DNA of 64,000 nucleotides from Pseudolysinimonas_A sp049651805 (GTDB lineage: Bacteria > Actinomycetota > Actinomycetes > Actinomycetales > Microbacteriaceae): assembly GCF_049651805.1 (NCBI RefSeq), contig NZ_JBASCU010000011.1, positions 15,793 to 79,792 on the forward strand. The letters are read 5' to 3'. Below are positions 1 to 7,450 of the stretch, piece after piece (position 1 is the stretch's first letter; every line of letters starts with the position of its first letter). Made by a program: the position numbers and the translations under genes. The notes under the pieces were generated by a model. That model had not been told where the DNA came from and ran no database searches. It worked only from the letters and a program-made list of their open reading frames with translations.

Positions 1-1553
1 ACGAGCACCGACGGGGCGGCGGCGACGGCACGGGCCAGCGCGAGGCGCTGCCGCTGGCCCCCCGAGAGCGACAGCCCCTCCTCGCCGACCGTGGTGTTCG
101 CGCCGTCGGGCAGCTCAGCGACGAACTCCGCCTGCGCGATTTCGAGTGCTTCAGCCAGTACTGCGGAAGCGGCATCTGGGTCGTCGGCCAACTCGGGGCG
201 CCCGAGCAGCACGTTGTCGCGCACCGACGCCGAGAACAGCGTCGCGTCTTCGAACGCCATCGCTATACGGCGGCGCAGCTCTTCGCGGGTGAGATCGCGG
301 ATGTCGACGCCGTCGAGCTTGATCGCACCACCCGTCACGTCGTACAGGCGGGTCGACAGGGCGGTGAGGGTGGTCTTTCCCGACCCGGTCAGACCGACGA
401 GCGCCATGGTCTCGCCGGGTTCGAGCACGAGGTCGACGCCGTCGACGAGGTCGGGAACCTCGGGGCCGGCGTCCTGATAGCGGAAGTGCACGTTCTCGAA
501 GGTGAGCCGCCCGCGCGGCTCGGTGACGGTGTGGGGCTCACCCGGGTCGACGATCGGGTTGGGTTCGTCGAGCACCTCGAACAGCCGGTCGACGGCCGTG
601 CGGGTGTCGAAGGTCATCGACAGCAGGAAGCCGATCGACTCGATCGGGAAGCGCAGCACGGTGGCCGTGGCGAAGAATGCCACGAGCGCCCCACCCGTCA
701 TCTGGTCGGTGGCGACGAGCCAGACCCCAGCGCCCAGGCAGAGGGCGAACGCGACGTCGGGCACGAGCAGCAGCCAGAGCCAGATGCTCGCGATCGAGCG
801 CGCCTTGTCGAGCTCGGTTCCGCGCAATCGGTCGGCCTGGCGCGTGAACTTCTCGAGCGAGTACTTTCCGCGCCCGAACGCCTTGAGCACGCGGATGCCG
901 TGCACGCTCTCTTCGACGGCGGTGGCGAGGTCGCCCTGCTGGTCTTGCGAGCGCCGCGCGACGATCGAGTACTTCTGCTCGAAGACATAGCCGTAGATCC
1001 ACAGCGGGATGGAGCAGATGAGGAACACGAGCGCGAGCACCCAGTTCCAGAAGAACAGCACGACCGCGCCGACCACGATCGTGACGAAGTTCACGATGAG
1101 CAACACGATGCCGAACGACAGCCACCGGCGGATCAGCCCGAGGTCGCTCATCGCGCGCGACAGCAACTGCCCGCTCTGCCACTTGTCGTGGAAGGCGACC
1201 GGCAGGTCTTGCAACTGCGCATAGAGCGTTCGGCGCATGGCGGCTTCGACATGCGTGCCGGGGGTCAGCACGAAGAAGCGGCGCGCCATGATGAACGCCG
1301 CCTCGAGCGCGCCCAGCACGAACACGACGATCGCCGCCGGCCATATCTGCGACGAGTCGCCGCTCGCGAGCGGACCGTCGACGAGCGACTGCAATACCAG
1401 CGGGATGCCGAGCGCGACGAGGCCGGCGAGCAGCGCCGCGACCATCCCGAGGATGATCCGGGGCAACGCGGGACGCACAAACGGGAGCAGACGCAGCAAA
1501 GTACGTGCAGTCCCGGCGCGCGGAAGCGTGGGAATCGGGGAGGTATCTGGCAT
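1..1553 (-). CDS. ABC transporter, fused permease/ATPase (C-terminus outside window)
   Basis: Exporter-type ABC half-transporter. The reading frame opens with ATG at 1553 and stays open to the window edge, so about 517 residues are visible and the C-terminus (Walker B onward) is missing. An N-terminal membrane domain of about six segments spans roughly residues 20-310. The nucleotide-binding domain follows, with Walker A GLTGSGKTT near residue 388 and the signature LSGGQRQR near residue 494. The fusion of permease and ATPase in one chain is the MsbA/LmrA-type arrangement, and such proteins in actinobacteria often work as heterodimers with an adjacent gene, which would lie outside this window. 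Substrate unknown. No stop, frameshift or missing motif is seen in the visible part. Confidence 0.93.
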   Translation of the reverse strand, partial: MPDTSPIPTLPRAGTARTLLRLLPFVRPALPRIILGMVAALLAGLVALGIPLVLQSLVDGPLASGDSSQIWPAAIVVFVLGALEAAFIMARRFFVLTPGTHVEAAMRRTLYAQLQDLPVAFHDKWQSGQLLSRAMSDLGLIRRWLSFGIVLLIVNFVTIVVGAVVLFFWNWVLALVFLICSIPLWIYGYVFEQKYSIVARRSQDQQGDLATAVEESVHGIRVLKAFGRGKYSLEKFTRQADRLRGTELDKARSIASIWLWLLLVPDVAFALCLGAGVWLVATDQMTGGALVAFFATATVLRFPIESIGFLLSMTFDTRTAVDRLFEVLDEPNPIVDPGEPHTVTEPRGRLTFENVHFRYQDAGPEVPDLVDGVDLVLEPGETMALVGLTGSGKTTLTALSTRLYDVTGGAIKLDGVDIRDLTREELRRRIAMAFEDATLFSASVRDNVLLGRPELADDPDAASAVLAEALEIAQAEFVAELPDGANTTVGEEGLSLSGGQRQRLALARAVAAAPSVL

Positions 1554-1623
1554 GAGGAAGAGGTGCCGCCCCCCACGACGTCCGACGTCGTGCAGGGCAG
1601 CCTTCCAGCCTAGACCCGCCGGG

Positions 1624-2031
1624 TCACTCTCGGCGAGTCAGATCGTGCACCGGGATGCCTCTCGCAGTGGCGACCTTGGCGAGTGCGTGATCCGTGGTCG
1701 CCAGTTCGGCCTGCTCCCGCTCGCACACGTAGACGACGAGCGCATCGGGCATGCGGAGTCGGGTCTCCGCGCGGATGCGAGCGATGGTTCCAGCTGCAAC
1801 GCCCGGAACGTCCAGCGGCTGGATCCCGAGGATCTCGTAGTCCTCGAGCAGGTCGCTGAGGAGCCCGACCGGGACCGCGTGGACGAGAGTCTCGGCGAGC
1901 GTGACGCCGGGAGCTGCGAGACCCCGTTCGGCGTGGGCCTCGATGAATGCGGACGCACTGGCGTGATGGGCGTCGCGCGGGTCGTTCGCTGCGATCAGCA
2001 CGCCGGCGTCGAGCACGATCACGCGGGCCAC
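1624..2031 (-). CDS. PIN-domain toxin, VapC family
   Basis: 135-residue PIN-domain protein, the usual length for VapC ribonucleases that cleave tRNA or rRNA. The acidic residues of the PIN active site are visible: D8 in VLDAGVL, E47 in LAETL, D96 in RMPDAL and D114 in TTDHAL. It overlaps the 3' end of the upstream antitoxin gene by 13 bp, the usual translationally coupled arrangement of type II toxin-antitoxin operons. The active site looks intact, so the toxin is probably functional. The RNA target cannot be told from sequence. Confidence 0.88.
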   Translation of the reverse strand: MARVIVLDAGVLIAANDPRDAHHASASAFIEAHAERGLAAPGVTLAETLVHAVPVGLLSDLLEDYEILGIQPLDVPGVAAGTIARIRAETRLRMPDALVVYVCEREQAELATTDHALAKVATARGIPVHDLTRRE

Positions 2032-2279
2032 TCGCGGCGCAGCTCGTCGCGATATCCGGGAGGGTAGTTCAGGCCTCGAGCGCTCATCCGCGCCAGTGCG
2101 GCGCGACGAGCTTCCCGTTGCCGCCTGAGGTCACGCCGCTCGGTCGCCGACTCAACGAGTCGGCGGAAGAGCGCATTGCGGTCGTCGGCGAGTTCCGGAT
2201 GCTCTCGAGCGATGTCGTCCAGAGCCGCCCGGAGCGCATCCGTCTCGGTGACGGTATATCGCGGTCGGCTCGTGGGCAC
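2019..2279 (-). CDS. VapB-like antitoxin of the 1.6-2.3 kb TA pair
   Basis: 86-residue, strongly charged protein placed directly upstream of and overlapping the PIN toxin. The N-terminal stretch RPRYTVTETDALRAALD fits a short DNA-binding segment (ribbon-helix-helix or similar), followed by a helical, arginine-rich C-terminus of the sort that wraps a toxin. The GTG at 2279 is chosen over upstream possibilities because a -10 hexamer TACACT lies 6 nt before it, which suits a leaderless transcript. The family assignment rests mainly on position and size, since the sequence itself is not diagnostic. Confidence 0.75.
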   Translation of the reverse strand: MPTSRPRYTVTETDALRAALDDIAREHPELADDRNALFRRLVESATERRDLRRQREARRAALARMSARGLNYPPGYRDELRREWPA

Positions 2280-2285
2280 CGACCG

Positions 2286-2314
2286 AGTGTAACACCGAGA
2301 CGCGGGAGTGCGAC
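2286..2314 (-). promoter_or_regulatory. Promoter and possible autoregulatory site of the first TA operon
   Basis: On the reverse strand, TACACT (-10, 2286-2291) is separated by 17 nt from GTCGCA (-35, 2309-2314) and sits 6 nt before the antitoxin GTG, implying a leaderless mRNA. The -10 lies inside the small palindrome GTGTAACAC (2287-2295), a possible site for repression by the toxin-antitoxin complex. Confidence 0.5.
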
Positions 2315-2326
2315 ACCTTCGCCGTT

Positions 2327-3913
2327 TCAGTGGAAGAAGTGCCGCTCGCCCGTGAAGTACATCGTCACGCCCGCCCTTTCGAGGGCCGCGATCGTCTCGT
2401 CGTCGCGCACCGAACCACCGGGTTGCACGATCGCCTTCACCCCGGCATCCAGCAGGATCTGCGGGCCGTCTTCGAACGGGAAAAAGGCATCGGATGCCGC
2501 CACGCTCCCCCGCGCCCGGTCGCCCGCGCGCTCCACGGCGAGTTTGCACGAGTCGACGCGGTTGACCTGGCCCATGCCGACGCCGACCGACGCTCCGCCC
2601 GAAGCGAGAAGGATCGCGTTGGACTTGACGGCCCGGCAGGCGCGCCAGGCGAACTCCAGGTCGGCGAGCGTCTCGGCGTCAGCCGCGGGGCCGGCGGCGA
2701 GCTTCCACTGAAGCGCGGGGGTGAACTGGGTGTCGACCGTCTGCACGAGCAGCCCGCCAGAGATGCGCCGGAACTCGGTGCGCCCGTCGCCGAACCCGGC
2801 GGGCAGTTCGAGCAGGCGCAGGTTGGTCTTGCCGGCAAGCACCTCGAGAGCACCGGGCTCGAATCCGGGGGCGATGATGACCTCGGTGAAGATCGGCGCG
2901 ATCGACTCGGCGGCCTCGCGGGTGATCACCCGGTTCGCGGCGATCACCCCGCCGAACGCCGACACCGGGTCGCACGCGTGCGCGAGGGCGTGGGCCTCGG
3001 CGATCGTGCCCGCGGTGGCGATGCCGCACGGGTTGGCGTGCTTGATGATCGCCACCGTCGGGGTCTCGTGGTCGTAGGCGGCACGCACCGCGGCATCGCC
3101 GTCGACGTAGTTGTTGTACGACATCTCCTTGCCCTGCAGCTGTCGGGCCTGGGCGATGCCGACGCCGTTCGGCGACGTGTACAGCGCCGCGCGCTGGTGG
3201 GAGTTCTCGCCGTAGCGCAACACGTCGGCACGCGTCCACGAGGCGCCCATCCAGCCCGGAAAGCCCGAACCCGCATCGTCGGGGGCGAGCACGTTGCCGA
3301 TCCAGGAGGCGACGCCGATGTCGTAGGTCGCGGTGTGCCGAAAGGCCTCGCGCGCGAGCTCGCGACGTTGCAGCAGGCTGGTGCCCCCCGCCGCCAGGGC
3401 GTCGACGATGTCGCCGTAGCGCGCCGGGTCGGTGACCACGGCGACGTTCGCGTGGTTCTTCGCGCTCGCCCGCACCATCGCGGGGCCGCCGATGTCGATC
3501 TGCTCGACCACGGCATCCGGCTCGGCCCCGCTCGCGACCGTTGCGGCGAAGGGGTAGAGGTTGATGACCGCCAGCTCGAACGGCTCGATCTCGAACGCGG
3601 CGAGTTCGGCCTCGTGCGCCTCGAGCCGCAGGTCGGCGAGCAGCCCCGAGTGCACCTTCGGGTGCAGGGTGCGCACGCGGCCGTCGAGGTGCTCAGGGAA
3701 CCCGGTGAGGTCGCCGATCTGGGTGACCGGGATGCCGGCCGCCGCGATCGCCGCCGAGGTTCCGCCGGTCGAGACGATCTCGACACCCGCGTCGGCGAGC
3801 GCCCGGGCCAGCTCGACGAGTCCGGTCTTGTCGCTCACCGCGACGATCGCGCGCTTGATCGGCACGAGGTCGCGCTCGCGGTACAGGGAGGGGTCGATGG
3901 ATGCGCCGCTCAT
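2327..3913 (-). CDS. purH: Bifunctional AICAR transformylase / IMP cyclohydrolase
   Basis: Catalyses the last two steps of de novo purine synthesis: formylation of AICAR using 10-formyl-tetrahydrofolate, then ring closure to IMP. The 528-residue length is normal. The N-terminal part (about 1-150) is the MGS-like cyclohydrolase domain, and the rest is the transformylase. The motif KHANPCG near residue 288 carries the conserved Lys-His pair of the transformylase site. The start ATG overlaps the purN stop by 4 bp (ATGA), so the two are translationally coupled. Confidence 0.98.
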   Translation of the reverse strand: MSGASIDPSLYRERDLVPIKRAIVAVSDKTGLVELARALADAGVEIVSTGGTSAAIAAAGIPVTQIGDLTGFPEHLDGRVRTLHPKVHSGLLADLRLEAHEAELAAFEIEPFELAVINLYPFAATVASGAEPDAVVEQIDIGGPAMVRASAKNHANVAVVTDPARYGDIVDALAAGGTSLLQRRELAREAFRHTATYDIGVASWIGNVLAPDDAGSGFPGWMGASWTRADVLRYGENSHQRAALYTSPNGVGIAQARQLQGKEMSYNNYVDGDAAVRAAYDHETPTVAIIKHANPCGIATAGTIAEAHALAHACDPVSAFGGVIAANRVITREAAESIAPIFTEVIIAPGFEPGALEVLAGKTNLRLLELPAGFGDGRTEFRRISGGLLVQTVDTQFTPALQWKLAAGPAADAETLADLEFAWRACRAVKSNAILLASGGASVGVGMGQVNRVDSCKLAVERAGDRARGSVAASDAFFPFEDGPQILLDAGVKAIVQPGGSVRDDETIAALERAGVTMYFTGERHFFH

Positions 3914-4494
3914 AGGTCCTTCAGGGTGATGTGGGAATTGGCGATGTCGAGCACGACCTGCACGAGCAGTTCGCGTTCGACGAGCTTGATGCGGTCGTGC
4001 AGCCGGGCCTCGGTGTCGCCGGACAGCACCGGCACGCGACGCTGAGCGACGATCGGGCCGCTGTCGACGCCGTCGTCGACGACGATGACACTCGCCCCGG
4101 TCCCGGAGACGCCGGCGGCGAGCGCATCACGCACGCCGTGGGCACCCGGGAACTCGGGCAGGTACGCCGGATGGGTGTTGAGCAGGTTGGGGGCGAGTGC
4201 GCTCACCACGCCCGGGGGCAGCAGCCGCATGAAGCCGGAGAGGATGACGAGGTCGGCATCCCACTGCCGCACCTGGGCGAGCAGCTCGTCGCCCCACGCC
4301 TCGCGGGTCTCGAAAGCCCCGAACGGCACGACGAAGGTCGGGATGCCGTACTCCTCGCCGTGCGCGAGGCCATCGGCGTCACGGTCGGCACCGATCGCGA
4401 CGACCCGGGCCGGAAACTCGGCGTCTTCGCTCGCTTCGAGAAGGGCGCGGAGGTTGCTCCCGCCCCCGGAGATGAGGACGACGAGCCGGAGCAC
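3910..4494 (-). CDS. purN: Phosphoribosylglycinamide formyltransferase
   Basis: Transfers a formyl group from 10-formyl-THF to GAR, the third step of purine synthesis. Length is 194 residues. The glycine-rich phosphate loop GGGSN lies at residues 10-14. The catalytic triad known from the E. coli enzyme falls at exactly equivalent positions: N106, H108 (NTHPAYLP) and D144 (VDDGVDSGP). It starts with GTG. It lies 18 bp downstream of the PerM-like gene and overlaps purH by 4 bp, so the three probably share an mRNA. Confidence 0.97.
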   Translation of the reverse strand: MLRLVVLISGGGSNLRALLEASEDAEFPARVVAIGADRDADGLAHGEEYGIPTFVVPFGAFETREAWGDELLAQVRQWDADLVILSGFMRLLPPGVVSALAPNLLNTHPAYLPEFPGAHGVRDALAAGVSGTGASVIVVDDGVDSGPIVAQRRVPVLSGDTEARLHDRIKLVERELLVQVVLDIANSHITLKDL

Positions 4495-4512
4495 CCGCCC
4501 AGCCTATCGACG

Positions 4513-5727
4513 TCAGCGGGGCACTCTCTGCGGGGCGGGCAGCCGGGATGCCGCCGCGAGTCCGATCCCGATCGCGACGGCGAACTCGAGTGCCGCGACA
4601 AGTCCCACCGCGACCGGGTCCGGCCCGACCTCGACGAGGCGACCCGGGCCGGCCGCGCCGCCCGACGCGGCCGCGAGGAACCCGATGAGCGCACCGCCGA
4701 CAATCCCGCCCCCGACGGCGGCGCCGAGCACCGTGAGCGGGGCGAGGTACCCGAGCGCGCGGGCGAGTCCCGGACGCACCGCGACCCCGGCGAGGAATCC
4801 GGCGACGACCGGCACGAGAATGCCCGCGAACCCGAAGGCCGAATCACCCGTCGGCAGCGCGCCGAACACCGGAAGCGCCGGAATCGGCCCCAACGCCGTC
4901 CCGACCGGTGAGACGTGTGATCCGACCCCGATCGCGAACCCCGGGCCGACCAGCCAGGCGACCGCCCACAGCACGAGGTTGGGGAGGATGGCGAGTTGAC
5001 CCGCCGTCAGGGCGATCCCTCCGACGACCTCGGTATGCAGGGCCTCGTAGAGCCCGATCATGTCGGGGAACCGCAGCACGAACAGCAGGGCGACGAGAAG
5101 GGCAGCAACGGCGGCGGTGATCGCAACAGCGCCGATCCCGGCGCGCAGAGCAGCTCCAGCCGCAGCCCGCAGCTCGGGAGACCGGTCGTCGAGCCAGCGG
5201 CCCAGAGCGTCCCGGTCTCCCGCACGCCGCGATCGCAACACCCCGATGACGACGCCCGCGCCGAACACCGTCGCCGGCAGGATGAGCCCCTGCCAGAGTG
5301 ACGGACGGGCGGCGGCATGGAGCACCGTCGCGGTCACGCCGAGGGATGCGGCGCCGAACACGACGATCGCCGTCACCCCGCCGAGCACTCGATGGCCCGC
5401 TTCGGCGATGCGCCCGCCCGCACGCGCCCCGAGCAGCAGGGTGAGCAGCGCGAACCCGAGCAGCGCGATGGTGACCTTCACGGGGTCGGCGGCGGCCGGC
5501 ATCCCGAGCGCTTCTGCCAGCAGAGGGTCGAGTGTGAACGTCACATCGACACCGTGCCCGAGCAGCCAGACGTCAACGGCGGCGCGCCAGAACACGGTCC
5601 ACTCGGGGGCGAAGCCGAAATGCACGCCCCACACGATCGTGAGCGGCGCGAGCGGGATGGCGACCCCGATCGCGAGCACGAGCAGCGACTCGAGCCCCGC
5701 GAAGAGCATCGTCAGCCGCCGGGTCAC
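4513..5727 (-). CDS. DUF6350 / PerM-like multipass membrane protein
   Basis: 404-residue protein made almost entirely of hydrophobic segments (about ten) separated by short loops rich in Gly, Ala and Arg. It matches the actinobacterial DUF6350 family, which includes mycobacterial PerM, a membrane protein tied to cell division and persistence. Location directly upstream of purN-purH is the conserved actinobacterial order. The GTG start at 5727 is favoured because the -10-like TAGGGT lies exactly 6 nt before it, which points to a leaderless transcript. The molecular function is not known from sequence. Confidence 0.85.
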   Translation of the reverse strand: MTRRLTMLFAGLESLLVLAIGVAIPLAPLTIVWGVHFGFAPEWTVFWRAAVDVWLLGHGVDVTFTLDPLLAEALGMPAAADPVKVTIALLGFALLTLLLGARAGGRIAEAGHRVLGGVTAIVVFGAASLGVTATVLHAAARPSLWQGLILPATVFGAGVVIGVLRSRRAGDRDALGRWLDDRSPELRAAAGAALRAGIGAVAITAAVAALLVALLFVLRFPDMIGLYEALHTEVVGGIALTAGQLAILPNLVLWAVAWLVGPGFAIGVGSHVSPVGTALGPIPALPVFGALPTGDSAFGFAGILVPVVAGFLAGVAVRPGLARALGYLAPLTVLGAAVGGGIVGGALIGFLAAASGGAAGPGRLVEVGPDPVAVGLVAALEFAVAIGIGLAAASRLPAPQRVPR

Positions 5728-5733
5728 GGCCCG

Positions 5734-5775
5734 ACCCTATCCCGCGGTCGCTGGCTTTCCGATTTCAGGAATCGG
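5734..5775 (-). promoter_or_regulatory. Likely promoter of the perM-purN-purH run, with a small palindrome
   Basis: On the reverse strand, TAGGGT (5734-5739) lies 6 nt before the GTG at 5727, as in the other leaderless starts of this window. The inverted repeat CCGATT-N5-AATCGG (5759-5775) covers the expected -35 region and could be an operator. The rest of the 140-bp gap to 5867 holds two CAACTTC repeats (5828, 5842) and a weak hairpin near 5846-5862 that may end the hydrolase transcript. Confidence 0.4.
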
Positions 5776-5867
5776 AGTGGCTCGAGTGAAGGATGTCGCG
5801 CTGCGAGCGCGCACGAGGCGACTCCAGCAACTTCAGCCCCACAACTTCCTGAAAACGGGAAGCCACC

Positions 5868-7424
5868 TCAACACATCGGGTCGGCGCTCGGCACCTCGCC
5901 GCGCAAGAAGTAGGCATCCACGGTGTCGTCGACGCACGCCACGCCGCCCGCGTAGATGGTGTGGCCCTCGCCCTCGTAGGTGATGAGCACACCGCTCGAG
6001 AGCTGTTGGGCGAGCGATACCGCCTGCGAGTACGGGGTCGCCGGGTCATTCGTCGTGCCAACGACGAGGATGGGCGGCGCGCCCTCGGCGGCGTACGACG
6101 CGGGCATCTCGGCGGCCGGGTACGGCCAGTTGGAGCACGTCACGTCGAGCGCCACGTAGTCGTCGAGCGCCGTCGCAAATCCGAGGAACGGCGCCCGCTG
6201 GTCGATCACGGCGAGACCTTCGAGGGGAGCCACGCCGTCGGTACCGAGCGTGCCCTCGTTGCAGGTGACCGCCGTGTAGATGTCGTAACCGTTGCCGTCG
6301 TAGAAGGGGCCCTCGTAGCGGCCGTTGTAGTAGTCAGCGCTCTCGAACGTCAGATCTGCCTCGCCCGCGTCGAGGTCGGCCAGCATCCGCACGAGCCGAG
6401 ACCAAAGAGACTGGCTGTAGAGATTCTGGATGAGGCCCGTGCCGATCGTCGCGGTGTCGAGCACCCGGCCGTCGTTGGAGGTGAGACCGTCGTCACCGGC
6501 ATCGAGGATGAGATCCTCGGTCTGCTGCATGGCCGAATCGACGCTGCCCGAGAACGGGCAGTCGCTGTCGTCGAAGCAGTACTCCAGGAACGCGCGGTAA
6601 GCGCTCTCGAAGCCCGCCATCTGGGTGGCGAGCGCGTCGAGGTCGCCGACGAGCGGGTCGACGGCGCCGTCGAGCACCATCCGCCCCACCTTCTCGGGGA
6701 AGAGCTCCGCGTACACCGCTCCGAGGTAGGTGCCATACGAGTAGCCCAGGTAGGTGAGCTTCTCGTCGCCCAGCACCGCACGCAGCACGTCCATGTCGCG
6801 CGCGACGCTCGCGGCATCCAGGTTGCCGAGCAGGTCGCCGGTGTTCTCGACGCACGCGTCGATCCAGTCGGTCTGAGCGACGGTGAGCTCATCGATCCAT
6901 GCCGCCGTGCCGTACTCGGCGTCGAACGTGTCGTAGAGCAGGGCGTCTTGGTCGTTCGGATCGGTGTAGCACTCGATGCCGGTCGACCGGCCGACGCCGC
7001 GGGGGTCGAAGCCGATGATGTCGTAGTTCGCTAGCACATCGTCGGTGACGATGTAGGCCGCGGATTGTGCGACGAAGTCGTAGCCGGAGCCGCCCGGCCC
7101 GCCGGGGTTCAGGAGCATCGAGCCCATCGAGTCGCGGGTGGCGTTGTGCCGCGCCACGGCGATCTCGATCGTCTCGCCGGCCGGGTCGTCCCAGTCGAGG
7201 GGCACCGTGACCGTGGTCTCGTCGACGCGATTTCCCAAGTCGTACCAGGTGAGTTCTTGCTGGTAGAACGCCTCAAGGCTCGGCTCGACTTCTTCGTCGG
7301 TCGAGGTGTCGACGGTCTGGCTGCCCCCACCACCACCGGGGAACGGGAACCCGAAACAGCCGGACAGCAGCAGAGCACCCGCCGTCAGTACGGCGGCAAG
7401 CGGCAGGATGCGGCGGTTGGCCAC
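5868..7424 (-). CDS. Secreted alpha/beta-hydrolase lipoprotein, TAP/SlpD family
   Basis: 518-residue exported serine hydrolase of the tripeptidyl-aminopeptidase-like family known in Streptomyces and other actinobacteria. The N-terminus is a lipoprotein signal with lipobox LLLSGC (acyl Cys about residue 23), then a Gly/Pro linker. NPGGPGGSG supplies the oxyanion region. The nucleophile elbow GYSYG has Ser near 228. Late in the chain, TTNDPATPY (Asp) and GEGHTIY (His) complete the triad in the TAP C-terminal domain. The GTG at 7424 is chosen because GAGGGGG lies 7 nt upstream and the lipoprotein signal begins there. Probable role is peptide or ester hydrolysis at the cell surface; the substrate is unknown. 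Confidence 0.92.
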   Translation of the reverse strand: MANRRILPLAAVLTAGALLLSGCFGFPFPGGGGGSQTVDTSTDEEVEPSLEAFYQQELTWYDLGNRVDETTVTVPLDWDDPAGETIEIAVARHNATRDSMGSMLLNPGGPGGSGYDFVAQSAAYIVTDDVLANYDIIGFDPRGVGRSTGIECYTDPNDQDALLYDTFDAEYGTAAWIDELTVAQTDWIDACVENTGDLLGNLDAASVARDMDVLRAVLGDEKLTYLGYSYGTYLGAVYAELFPEKVGRMVLDGAVDPLVGDLDALATQMAGFESAYRAFLEYCFDDSDCPFSGSVDSAMQQTEDLILDAGDDGLTSNDGRVLDTATIGTGLIQNLYSQSLWSRLVRMLADLDAGEADLTFESADYYNGRYEGPFYDGNGYDIYTAVTCNEGTLGTDGVAPLEGLAVIDQRAPFLGFATALDDYVALDVTCSNWPYPAAEMPASYAAEGAPPILVVGTTNDPATPYSQAVSLAQQLSSGVLITYEGEGHTIYAGGVACVDDTVDAYFLRGEVPSADPMC

Positions 7425-7450
7425 GCGAGACCCCCTCGGGACGACTGGGG